Of a stretch of 64,000 nt of DNA, positions 8,504-17,763 are shown piece by piece (position 1 is the first letter of the stretch; every line of letters starts with the position of its first letter). The notes beneath the pieces are model-generated. The model ran no database searches and was not told where the DNA came from. It saw only the letters and a program-made list of their open reading frames with translations. The translations under genes were made by a program, and so were the position numbers. This DNA is from Maribacter sp. 4G9 (GTDB lineage: Bacteria > Bacteroidota > Bacteroidia > Flavobacteriales > Flavobacteriaceae): positions 1-64,000 of the forward strand of contig NZ_MDGL01000020.1 of the NCBI RefSeq assembly GCF_002742265.1. The letters are read 5' to 3'.

Positions 8504-8656
8504 TTGCACCTCCATAGCAATTTTCGGCACCATTCTTTTATTAGTTCTGTTCAATCGGAAAATACCGATATTTAAATCTTGATTTGACTAAATATAAATG
8601 GCGACCGGTTCTTGTTTCGGTATCAAAATCGTAATTTCGCAACTTTGCCAATTGCT

Positions 8657-11491
8657 ATGATCCACTACGAAGAGAATATTGAGGTAAAGGGCGCGCGCGT
8701 CCATAATCTCAAAAACATCGATGTTACCATTCCCAGGGAAAAGCTGGTCGTCATCACCGGTCTTTCGGGAAGCGGAAAATCCTCACTGGCCTTTGATACG
8801 ATCTATGCCGAAGGACAACGCAGGTATATCGAAACCTTTTCAGCCTATGCCCGGCAGTTTTTAGGTGGCCTGGAACGGCCGGATGTTGACAAGATAGACG
8901 GTCTCTCTCCCGTAATCGCCATAGAACAGAAAACCACCTCCAAATCCCCCAGGTCTACCGTTGGGACGATAACGGAAGTCTACGATTTCCTGCGATTGCT
9001 TTTTGCCCGTGCCAGTGACGCCCATAGTTACAATACCGGGGAAAAGATGGTGAGTTACAGTGATGACCAAATAAGATCGCTCATCATGGATGCCTTTGAT
9101 GGAAAGAAAATCAACATCCTCGCTCCTATCATAAAGTCCAGAAAGGGACATTACAGGGAATTGTTCGAGCAAATCGCAAAACAGGGCTTTGTAAAGGTAC
9201 GTGTGGACGGTGAAATCAAGGACATCGTAAAGGGTATGAAGGTAGACCGATACAAGACCCATGACATTGAAATAGTGATAGACAGGCTTAAGGTCCAACA
9301 AAGCGAGGATTTACAGAAACGATTGGCGGAAACCATCAATACGGCCATGTATAGCGGGGATAATGTTTTAATGGTCCTTGAGGAGGGCTCGCAAGTGCCA
9401 CGATATTTTAGTAGGGATTTAATGTGCCCAACCACCGGTATCTCCTACCCTACGCCAGAACCCAATACATTTTCGTTCAACTCCCCAAAGGGAATGTGCC
9501 CCAATTGTAACGGGCTTGGACATATCTATGAGGTAAACGAGGACAAAATATTTCCGAATAAAAAACTATCCATTAAAAATGGTGCCATAGCACCGCTTGG
9601 CGAGTACAAAAAATCATGGGCCTTCAAGCAAATAGAGACCATTGCGCAGCGATTTAATTTTGAATTGACGGACCCCGTGGAAAAAATACCCAAGGAGGCC
9701 ATTGCTATTTTGCTCAATGGCGGCAATGAAAGTTTTGAGGTGGACTCCAAGACCTTGGGCGTAAAAAGGACCTATAAAATCGACTACGAAGGTATTTCCA
9801 ACTTTATAAAGAACCAGTTCGAGCAAGCGGAATCGACCTCCATAAAAAGATGGGCCAAAGATTACATGGATAAAATCGAATGTCCTACCTGCGAGGGCGC
9901 AAGGCTAAAAAAGGAATCCCTGTATTTTAAAATCGATGCAAGGAACATTGCGGAACTTGCCAATATGGATATTGCGGAGTTGGCCACTTTTTTTGAAGGT
10001 CTGGAAAAGACCCTGGAAGGTAACCAATTGAAGATTGCTGAGGAAATTATCAAGGAAATCCGGACCCGGATCCGCTTTCTTTTGGATGTAGGCCTGGACT
10101 ACCTTTCCCTGAACCGTAGCTCAAAATCACTGTCCGGAGGCGAGGCACAAAGGATTCGGTTGGCCACCCAAATAGGCTCCCAATTGGTAGGTGTACTGTA
10201 TATTTTGGACGAACCCAGTATTGGCCTTCACCAACGGGACAATGCCCGATTGATAAAATCCCTGGAATCCTTAAGGGACATAGGAAACTCCGTCATTGTG
10301 GTGGAACACGATAGGGATATGATCGAACGGGCGGATCATGTGATCGACATAGGCCCCAAAGCCGGTAAGCATGGCGGGGAAATTATTTCACAAGGCGACC
10401 CAAAAGACCTCAAAAAATATCATACGCTTACAGCCGATTACATTACGGGCGTAAAGGAAATAAAGGTGCCCAAAAAACGAAGAAAGGGCAACGGTGAGAA
10501 AATTGTACTATCGTGCTGTACGGGCAACAATCTAAAAAACATCACGGTGGAATTTCCCTTGGGAAAAATGATCGGGGTCACAGGGGTATCGGGAAGTGGC
10601 AAATCCACCTTGATCAACGAGACACTTTACCCCATTATGAACGCCCATTATTTTAATGGGGTCAAAAAACCCATGCCGTATAAAAAAATCAAGGGACTCG
10701 AGCACATAGACAAGGTAATCGATATAAACCAATCCCCTATCGGCAGAACGCCAAGGTCCAATCCCGCTACCTACACGGGTGTATTCAGCGAAATTCGTTC
10801 GCTGTTCACAAAAACCCCGGAAGCCTCCATACGAGGTTACAAACCAGGTAGGTTTAGTTTCAACGTGAAGGGAGGAAGGTGCGAAACCTGTCAAGGGGGA
10901 GGCCTACGGGTCATCGAGATGAATTTCCTGCCAGACGTTTATGTGGAATGTGAGACATGTAATGGCAAACGTTTTAATAGGGAGACGTTGGAGATCAGGT
11001 ACAAGGGCAAGTCCATTTCAGATGTTTTGGAAATGACCATAAACGAAGCTGTCGATTTCTTTGAGGCAATCCCCAAGATCCATAGAAAACTTAAAACCAT
11101 CCAAAATGTAGGATTGGGCTATATTTCCCTGGGCCAACAATCCACGACATTATCCGGAGGAGAAGCGCAACGCATAAAATTGGCAACCGAACTTTCCAAA
11201 AGGGATACGGGAAATACATTTTATATTTTGGACGAACCCACTACGGGCCTTCACTTTGAGGACATTAGGGTTTTAATGGAAGTTTTGGACAAACTTGTAA
11301 ATAAGGGAAATACCGTTTTGGTAATTGAGCATAACCTGGATGTAATAAAAATGGTAGACCACGTTATTGATATAGGATACGAGGGTGGTCGAACGGGCGG
11401 TCAATTAATTGCAGCAGGCACCCCGGAAGAAATTTGTAAGGTCGAAGGCAGTTATACGGCAGAGTTTTTGAGGAAAGAATTAAAATTATAA
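8657..11491 (+). CDS. uvrA: UvrA, excinuclease ABC subunit A
   Basis: UvrA is the damage-recognition ATPase of nucleotide excision repair. Two ABC modules are seen: Walker [15 protein letters not shown] near the start and GVSGSGKST in the second half, signatures [20 protein letters not shown] and [17 protein letters not shown], and Walker [14 protein letters not shown] and [13 protein letters not shown]. Zinc-binding cysteines include CPNCNGLG and CPTCEG in the first half and CETCQGGG...CETCNG in the second. The start is taken as ATG 8657 ([20 protein letters not shown]), since homologs begin here; the frame is open to 8612. It is followed 9 bp later by the LOG-family gene. The 153 bp upstream carry a weak TAnnTTTG-like box (TAATTTCG). 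Confidence 0.95.
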   Translation: MIHYEENIEVKGARVHNLKNIDVTIPREKLVVITGLSGSGKSSLAFDTIYAEGQRRYIETFSAYARQFLGGLERPDVDKIDGLSPVIAIEQKTTSKSPRSTVGTITEVYDFLRLLFARASDAHSYNTGEKMVSYSDDQIRSLIMDAFDGKKINILAPIIKSRKGHYRELFEQIAKQGFVKVRVDGEIKDIVKGMKVDRYKTHDIEIVIDRLKVQQSEDLQKRLAETINTAMYSGDNVLMVLEEGSQVPRYFSRDLMCPTTGISYPTPEPNTFSFNSPKGMCPNCNGLGHIYEVNEDKIFPNKKLSIKNGAIAPLGEYKKSWAFKQIETIAQRFNFELTDPVEKIPKEAIAILLNGGNESFEVDSKTLGVKRTYKIDYEGISNFIKNQFEQAESTSIKRWAKDYMDKIECPTCEGARLKKESLYFKIDARNIAELANMDIAELATFFEGLEKTLEGNQLKIAEEIIKEIRTRIRFLLDVGLDYLSLNRSSKSLSGGEAQRIRLATQIGSQLVGVLYILDEPSIGLHQRDNARLIKSLESLRDIGNSVIVVEHDRDMIERADHVIDIGPKAGKHGGEIISQGDPKDLKKYHTLTADYITGVKEIKVPKKRRKGNGEKIVLSCCTGNNLKNITVEFPLGKMIGVTGVSGSGKSTLINETLYPIMNAHYFNGVKKPMPYKKIKGLEHIDKVIDINQSPIGRTPRSNPATYTGVFSEIRSLFTKTPEASIRGYKPGRFSFNVKGGRCETCQGGGLRVIEMNFLPDVYVECETCNGKRFNRETLEIRYKGKSISDVLEMTINEAVDFFEAIPKIHRKLKTIQNVGLGYISLGQQSTTLSGGEAQRIKLATELSKRDTGNTFYILDEPTTGLHFEDIRVLMEVLDKLVNKGNTVLVIEHNLDVIKMVDHVIDIGYEGGRTGGQLIAAGTPEEICKVEGSYTAEFLRKELKL

Positions 11492-11500
11492 GGCATACAC

Positions 11501-12187
11501 ATGAGAAACGAAAAACACCACAAGGGGTGGAACGAGATCAAGACGAACGATTCTTGGGCCATATTCAAGATTATGGGCGAATTCGTGAACGGTTTTGAAA
11601 AAATGAGCAAAATAGGACCGTGCGTATCCATATTTGGATCGGCAAGGACCAAGGACGATAATAAATACTATCAACTTGCCGTAAGCGTTTCCAAAAAAAT
11701 AGCGGAAGCCGGCTACGGTGTTATTACCGGAGGCGGCCCTGGCATTATGGAGGCCGGTAACCGGGGAGCGCATTTGGCAGGCGGCACCTCCGTAGGGCTC
11801 AACATAGACCTTCCGTTTGAACAACATGACAATCCGTATATCGATGAGGACAAAAGCTTGGATTTTGACTATTTCTTTGTACGAAAGGTCATGTTCGTCA
11901 AATATTCCCAAGGATTTGTGGTCATGCCGGGAGGTTTTGGCACCTTGGATGAATTGTTCGAGGCCATCACCTTGATCCAAACGAACAAAATAGGTAAATT
12001 TCCAATCATTTTGGTAGGCAGTGATTTTTGGTCGGGTCTGTTCGATTGGATAAAAAACACGATGCTATCCTTTGGGAATATAAGTGCGGAAGACCTAGAT
12101 CTGATTAAAATAGTGGATACCGAGGATGAGGTCGTGGAAATTATCGATGCCTTCTACAAAGGCCATACCCTAAGCCCCAATTTTTAG
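11501..12187 (+). CDS. LOG-family (TIGR00730) nucleotide-binding protein
   Basis: The 228-residue protein has a Rossmann-like fold with the LOG-family signatures GGGPGIMEAGNRGA and PGGFGTLDELFE. In plants and bacteria the family includes phosphoribohydrolases that release cytokinin bases from riboside 5'-monophosphates, and pyrimidine/purine 5'-nucleotide nucleosidases (PpnN). The Glu and Arg of these motifs form the catalytic site. It is cytosolic, without signal peptide. It sits 9 bp after uvrA and directly abuts the next gene (TTG start 1 bp after its stop), so the three are probably co-transcribed. The exact substrate cannot be told from sequence. Confidence 0.85.
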   Translation: MRNEKHHKGWNEIKTNDSWAIFKIMGEFVNGFEKMSKIGPCVSIFGSARTKDDNKYYQLAVSVSKKIAEAGYGVITGGGPGIMEAGNRGAHLAGGTSVGLNIDLPFEQHDNPYIDEDKSLDFDYFFVRKVMFVKYSQGFVVMPGGFGTLDELFEAITLIQTNKIGKFPIILVGSDFWSGLFDWIKNTMLSFGNISAEDLDLIKIVDTEDEVVEIIDAFYKGHTLSPNF

Positions 12188-12188
12188 T

Positions 12189-15044
12189 TTGAAATTGAAA
12201 GGGACATCACGTATAAAAACATCAATGCTCACCTTGCTATGTTGTGTGGCGAACTGGGCAGCCTATGCACAATACGAAACGAATCTAACCGTCAAGCTAA
12301 ATGATTTTACCAAGGAGTTGGACATCAAACAGGAGTTCAACTACTACAACGACTCCAACTATAACCTGGGAATCATTTATTTTAATGATTGGGCACATGC
12401 CTATTCAAACAAAAATACGGGGCTGGCAAAAAGGTTTGCCCAAGAATTCAAAAGAAGCCTGCACTTTGCAAAAAAAAGTGAACGGGGCTATACGACCATC
12501 ATCAGTGCCGTAGATGGGGAATATGAAGGGCTGGAATGGGAAAGGACAGAAGAGTATGACATCATAAAATTCAGGTTGAACAAACCTTTACCGCCTGGGG
12601 AATCGGTAAAAATAATCATTACTTATAAGGTCCAGCTTCCGCCTAACAAGTATACGGACTATGGGTATGACAACCAGGGCAATTACTACCTCAAGGATTG
12701 GTACCTTACCCCCGCCGTATACGATGGAAAATGGCATTTGTACTCCAATAAGAATTTGGAAGACCTGTATACCAACATGACCAAAACCACCATTGATTTT
12801 ACATTTCCAAAAGGTCGTTTTTTAAATTCCAATTTCAAGGAAGCCAATAGAACGGAAATGGGCAATAGTCAGCGTGTAGTGCTCATTGGCGAAAATCAAA
12901 AAAGCGCTGAAATCTTTCTAACCGTGCAAAATCTCTTTACGACCCACATTACCCCGGAAATGAAAGTGGTGACGAGCATTTCCGCACCCAGATATGATCC
13001 TATAGAACAAGGAATTTCAATTAACAGGATTACGGATTTCATTGAGAGAAAACTAGGAAAGTATCCCCATGAAAAACTATTGGTGAGTGAATTGGACTAC
13101 AATAAAGACCCTCTTTACGGCATCAATCAGCTACCTTCATTTATCAGACCGTACGAACAAAAGTTTCAGTTTGAAATGAAATTCTTAAAAACCGCCCTGA
13201 ACGGCATTCTTAAGGAAACGCTGTTTTTGGACCCCAGAAAGGAACAGTGGCTCAACAGTGCCATTGCCAATTACCTCATGATCGAGTATGTTGAGGAATT
13301 TTATCCGGATCAAAAATTGTTGGGCAACCTTTCGCGTATCTGGGGTGTTAGAAGTTTCAATTTGGCCAAAATGGAATTTAATGAACAATATCCATTTCTG
13401 TACAATTTAACGGCACGGAAAAATTTGGACCAAGCGCTCACCACCCCTAACGATTCCCTGATCAAATTCAACCAGAAAATTGCCAATAAATATAAGGCCG
13501 GACTGGGATTGGCCTATTTAGCAAATTATATTGGAAAGGAAAAGGTAGACCAGAGCATAAAGACATTTTTTGAGTATTACCAATTAAATAAAGTAAAGAT
13601 CCTTGATTTTGAATCCATCCTAAAAAGATCTACCGATAAGGATATCAATTGGTTTTTTAGTGAATACGTATCAACGGACAGAAAGATAGATTTCAAGATT
13701 AAAAAAGTTGATAAATCCCAAGACTCCTTGGACGTAACCATAAAGAACAAGGAGGGAACGAATGTGCCCATAAGTATGTTTGGGTTAAAAAACGACACCG
13801 TGGTTTCCAAATACTGGTTCAAGGATATTGAGGCCTTGGAAACCTTTACCATACCCAACAACCAGGAAGATCGGTTGGTCCTGAATTACGATCAAAAGAT
13901 ACCGGAATTCAACCAACGGGACAATTGGAAATCCCTGAAAGGTTTTTTATCCAGTAACAAGAAATTGAAGTTCACTTTTTTCAAGGATTCGGAAAACCCG
14001 TATTACAATCAGGTTTTTTATGTGCCCGTCCTAAATTTCAACGTTTACGATGGTTGGGTACCGGGCATGCGGCTTTACAACAAAACCCTGTTGGAACGCC
14101 CATTTATTTATGATTTTGCCCCCTCCTACTCTTTTAGGGAAAACGCCTTTGTAGGGTACGGAAAGTTCAGTTATCGTAAATACCTGAGCAAGAGCGGACT
14201 ATACGTGGCCAATTATTCCTTGGGCGGTTCCACATCGCACTTCAATGTAAATTCCAGGTATACTTCCATAACGCCCGCGTTGAGTTTTGGATGGCGGCCC
14301 GAGGACCTTATTTCCAATAAAAGACAGGTTTTATCATTTCGGTTTGTGAACATTCTAAGGGACTTTGACGAAAGTCTGATCGATTTGGCCAACGACCCTG
14401 AAAACCCGGATTACAGCGTATTCAATATCCGATACCTGAATAGGGACAACGATATTCTTGATTATAAATCGTGGTTCCTCGACTTTCAATTGGCCGGAAA
14501 GTTCAGTAAACTTTCCTTTGAATACGAATACAGAAAATTATTCGAGAGCAACAGGCAATTTAATTTTAGATTTTTTGCCGGAAAGTTCTTAAGCAATAAT
14601 ACCAATTCCAATTTTTTCAGCTTTGCCCTAGACCGACCAACGGATTACTTGTTCGATTACAGTTATTTGGGCCGTTCAGAAGACACCGGCATCTATAGCC
14701 AACAAATAATAATCGCGGAGGGAGGTTTCAAATCCTTTTTGGACGAGCGATATCGTTTTTCGGATAATTGGATGGCCACCGTAAATACCAGCTTTAATCT
14801 GTGGAAATGGATAGAATTGTATGGCGACGCAGGATTGGTCAAAAACAATGGCCTCAGTGAAAAGTTTGTGTATGATTCTGGCGTGCGCCTTAATTTGGTC
14901 ACGGATTATTTTGAACTCTACTTTCCCTTGTATTCCAATAACGGGTGGGAAATTTCACAACCGGATTACGGTGAAAAAATACGCTTTATCATTACGGTAA
15001 GTCCAAAAACCCTGACGGGCCTATTTACAAGAAAATGGTTTTGA
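12189..15044 (+). CDS. Secreted M1-peptidase-like protein without zinc site, with C-terminal beta-barrel-like half
   Basis: A 951-residue exported protein. A signal peptide ends near AAYAQ; the start is TTG 12189, one base past the previous stop, or ATG 12225. The N-terminal half resembles the beta-sandwich and helical part of M1 (gluzincin) aminopeptidases. However, no HExxH occurs anywhere, and where the family has WLxEGFA this protein reads WLNSAIANY, losing the third ligand as well. From about residue 600 the sequence is made of short aromatic beta strands ending in a Phe (RKWF), as in outer-membrane beta barrels. A structural or binding role in the outer membrane is more likely than proteolysis. 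Similar proteins may be wider in Flavobacteriaceae. Confidence 0.7.
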   Translation: MKLKGTSRIKTSMLTLLCCVANWAAYAQYETNLTVKLNDFTKELDIKQEFNYYNDSNYNLGIIYFNDWAHAYSNKNTGLAKRFAQEFKRSLHFAKKSERGYTTIISAVDGEYEGLEWERTEEYDIIKFRLNKPLPPGESVKIIITYKVQLPPNKYTDYGYDNQGNYYLKDWYLTPAVYDGKWHLYSNKNLEDLYTNMTKTTIDFTFPKGRFLNSNFKEANRTEMGNSQRVVLIGENQKSAEIFLTVQNLFTTHITPEMKVVTSISAPRYDPIEQGISINRITDFIERKLGKYPHEKLLVSELDYNKDPLYGINQLPSFIRPYEQKFQFEMKFLKTALNGILKETLFLDPRKEQWLNSAIANYLMIEYVEEFYPDQKLLGNLSRIWGVRSFNLAKMEFNEQYPFLYNLTARKNLDQALTTPNDSLIKFNQKIANKYKAGLGLAYLANYIGKEKVDQSIKTFFEYYQLNKVKILDFESILKRSTDKDINWFFSEYVSTDRKIDFKIKKVDKSQDSLDVTIKNKEGTNVPISMFGLKNDTVVSKYWFKDIEALETFTIPNNQEDRLVLNYDQKIPEFNQRDNWKSLKGFLSSNKKLKFTFFKDSENPYYNQVFYVPVLNFNVYDGWVPGMRLYNKTLLERPFIYDFAPSYSFRENAFVGYGKFSYRKYLSKSGLYVANYSLGGSTSHFNVNSRYTSITPALSFGWRPEDLISNKRQVLSFRFVNILRDFDESLIDLANDPENPDYSVFNIRYLNRDNDILDYKSWFLDFQLAGKFSKLSFEYEYRKLFESNRQFNFRFFAGKFLSNNTNSNFFSFALDRPTDYLFDYSYLGRSEDTGIYSQQIIIAEGGFKSFLDERYRFSDNWMATVNTSFNLWKWIELYGDAGLVKNNGLSEKFVYDSGVRLNLVTDYFELYFPLYSNNGWEISQPDYGEKIRFIITVSPKTLTGLFTRKWF

Positions 15045-15150
15045 TTTTGGAATTTTCAATGAATTGCCCTCCTATCCTTATTCTACTGAGAATTTCACAA
15101 AATATTTAATTTCAAATAACATTTTTGCAACGGATAATGCATAAACCGGA

Positions 15151-15181
15151 TTGCTAAAACGATTTCAATTCGGTATTTTTG
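15151..15181 (+). promoter_or_regulatory. Bacteroidota-type promoter for the E1 dehydrogenase
   Basis: TTG at 15151-15153, a 20 bp spacer, then TATTTTTG at 15174-15181. This matches the -33 TTG / -7 TAnnTTTG consensus of Bacteroidota housekeeping sigma promoters at the optimal spacing. The start of transcription would fall about 12 nt before the ATG at 15200, leaving a very short leader. Confidence 0.7.
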
Positions 15182-15199
15182 TGAAAATTCGAAAAATAC

Positions 15200-17614
15200 A
15201 TGAAGGTTTCGTCCAAAACTAGCACTGATATATCATTTGAAGATTTTAAGGAACAGATTATAAATGACTATAAAATTGCTTTTTTAAGTAGGACCTGTAG
15301 CCTACTTGGGAGAAAAGAGGTGCTTACGGGCAAGGCCAAATTCGGAATCTTTGGGGATGGAAAGGAACTGCCCCAATTGGCCATGGCAAAATCTTTTCAA
15401 AATGGTGACTTTAGAAGCGGATATTACCGGGACCAAACCTTTATGATGGCCATAGGCCTCCTAAAACCCAAGGACTTTTTTCACGGACTCTATGCCACTA
15501 CAGATATCCAAAAAGAGCCCATGAGCGCTGGCAGGCAGATGGGTGGACACTTTGGAACGTATAGCCTTAACGAGGACGGAAGTTGGAAAGACCTTACAAA
15601 ACAGAAAAACAGTAGCGCAGACATTTCATGCACCGCTGGTCAGATGCCCAGGTTGTTAGGATTGGCGCAGGCCTCCAAAGTGTATAGGGAACTGGAAGGT
15701 CTCGATAGCTCCAAATTTTCAGACAATGGTAACGAGGTTGCCTGGGGCACCATTGGCAATGCCAGTACCAGTGAAGGTATGTTCTGGGAAACCATCAATG
15801 CAGCCGGGGTATTACAGGTTCCCATGGTCCTGAGTATCTGGGACGATGAGTACGGGATTTCCGTTCCGGCGAAATACCACACCACAAAAGAGGATATTTC
15901 AAAGGTGCTATCCGGATTCCAAAGGGACGACAACAACAAAGGTGTCGAGATCCTCAAGGTCAAAGGATGGGACTACACCGCCTTGATGCACACCTATGAA
16001 AATGCTGCCGATATTGCCAGGCAGGAACACGTTCCCGTCATCATCCATGTAACGGAACTTACGCAACCACAGGGGCATTCCACATCGGGATCCCACGAAA
16101 GATATAAGGATGATGAACGCCTGACCTGGGAGCGTGAAAACGATTGTAACAAAAGGTTTAGGGAGTGGATATTGGAATCTGGCATTGCCGATGAGGAAGA
16201 ACTTTCCAATCTGGAAAAGCAAATAAAAAGAACCGTTCGTGAAGCCAAAAAAGAAGCTTGGACGGAATATCTGCAGGAACATCTAGCTTTGAAAAAGACG
16301 CTGGTCCAGTTGCTCAATGATGCCTCAAATTCAAGTTCCAACAAGAATTTTATTTCAAAAATCAAGAATGACCTAATTGCCATTGACGAGCCCGTTAAAA
16401 AGGATTTGGCCGTAGCCGCCCGAAAAGCCTTACGGTATCTCTTGGGTGAAAATTGCAAGGAACGCCAAAATTTGGCAAATTGGCTCAACAATTTCATTTT
16501 GGAATCGCAGCCCAAATTCAGTTCCCATCTTTACAGTGAAAATGACAACAGGGCCACCAAAGTAACCGCGATACCGCCTTCCTATGATTCCTCAAAGGAA
16601 GAGAAAATAGATGGTAGGGTGCTTTTACGGGATAATTTTGATAAATTATTTGAGAAGTATCCCCATGCGCTGGTCTTTGGGGAGGACACAGGTGCCATTG
16701 GCGACGTGAACCAGGGACTGGAAGGGTTACAGGCCAAATATGGGAAAATCCGCGTGGCCGATACAGGTATCAGGGAGACCACGATTATCGGTCAGGGTAT
16801 AGGAATGGCCTTGAGAGGCTTACGTCCTATCGCGGAAATTCAATATCTGGACTACATATTTTATGCCCTTGCCACTTTAACGGACGATCTGGCAAGTCTT
16901 TTGTATAGAACCTTTGGAAAGCAAAAGGCTCCCCTCATCATTAGAACCCGTGGTCATCGTTTGGAAGGAATTTGGCATTCAGGATCGGAAATGGGCGGAT
17001 TGATCCATGTTTTACGGGGCATATACATCTTGGCCCCAAGGAATATGACCCAGGCGGCAGGCTTCTATAACACCCTTATGAAAAGCGATGAACCCGCCTT
17101 GGTAATTGAAAGCCTTAACGGATATCGTTTGAAGGAACGTAAACCTACGAACTTGGGTGAATTCTGCACACCCATTGGTGTTGTGGAAAAAGTGAAGGAA
17201 GGTACGGACATTACAATAGTATCCTATGGTTCCACCCTGCGCATTGTAGAGCAAGCTGCCAAGGAATTATTGGAAGTAGGTATCGATGCCGAGATTATTG
17301 ATGCCCAAACGTTGCTACCATTTGATATTCATGCGGATACGGTAAAAAGTGTACAAAAAACAAACCGATTATTGGTCATCGATGAAGATGTACCCGGCGG
17401 CTGTTCCTCGTACCTATTGACGGAAATCATCGAAAAACAGGGAGCTTACAGGTATCTTGACAGTGCCCCCCAGACCCTTACCGCCAAGGCTCACAGACCT
17501 GCGTACGGCAGCGATGGCGATTATTTTAGCAAACCCAATGTGGAGGACGTTTTTGAAAAGGTATATGCTATTATGAACGAAGCGAACCCCCAGGATTTCC
17601 CACCGTTGCGATAA
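15200..17614 (+). CDS. Fused alpha/beta 2-oxoacid dehydrogenase E1 (branched-chain type)
   Basis: A single 804-residue chain contains both E1 subunits of a thiamine-diphosphate 2-oxoacid dehydrogenase. The alpha part (about 1-430) has GNASTSEGMFWETINAAGVL and SIWDDEYGIS at the cofactor site. The beta part (about 475-804) has VFGEDTGAIGDV, ADTGIRETTIIGQGIGMAL and RTRGHRLEGIWHSGSEMG. Fusions like this are common in Bacteroidota and are usually assigned to branched-chain 2-oxoacid decarboxylation, which feeds iso-fatty acid synthesis. The usual GDG and Asn of the TPP motif are replaced by GNA and Asp. E2 and E3 genes are not in the window. It has its own strong promoter. Confidence 0.88.
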   Translation: MKVSSKTSTDISFEDFKEQIINDYKIAFLSRTCSLLGRKEVLTGKAKFGIFGDGKELPQLAMAKSFQNGDFRSGYYRDQTFMMAIGLLKPKDFFHGLYATTDIQKEPMSAGRQMGGHFGTYSLNEDGSWKDLTKQKNSSADISCTAGQMPRLLGLAQASKVYRELEGLDSSKFSDNGNEVAWGTIGNASTSEGMFWETINAAGVLQVPMVLSIWDDEYGISVPAKYHTTKEDISKVLSGFQRDDNNKGVEILKVKGWDYTALMHTYENAADIARQEHVPVIIHVTELTQPQGHSTSGSHERYKDDERLTWERENDCNKRFREWILESGIADEEELSNLEKQIKRTVREAKKEAWTEYLQEHLALKKTLVQLLNDASNSSSNKNFISKIKNDLIAIDEPVKKDLAVAARKALRYLLGENCKERQNLANWLNNFILESQPKFSSHLYSENDNRATKVTAIPPSYDSSKEEKIDGRVLLRDNFDKLFEKYPHALVFGEDTGAIGDVNQGLEGLQAKYGKIRVADTGIRETTIIGQGIGMALRGLRPIAEIQYLDYIFYALATLTDDLASLLYRTFGKQKAPLIIRTRGHRLEGIWHSGSEMGGLIHVLRGIYILAPRNMTQAAGFYNTLMKSDEPALVIESLNGYRLKERKPTNLGEFCTPIGVVEKVKEGTDITIVSYGSTLRIVEQAAKELLEVGIDAEIIDAQTLLPFDIHADTVKSVQKTNRLLVIDEDVPGGCSSYLLTEIIEKQGAYRYLDSAPQTLTAKAHRPAYGSDGDYFSKPNVEDVFEKVYAIMNEANPQDFPPLR

Positions 17615-17763
17615 ATTTATAATTACAGTATTTCTTCATGCCATGGTCCGTTTCCAAAACGGCCACCCCGTCATACCATTATGGCAACTCCATCTAAAAA
17701 TCGCTCTATTCTTTAGTATCTTTCCAATCGGAATATAATAAAGGACAATCTAAACAGTACAAA

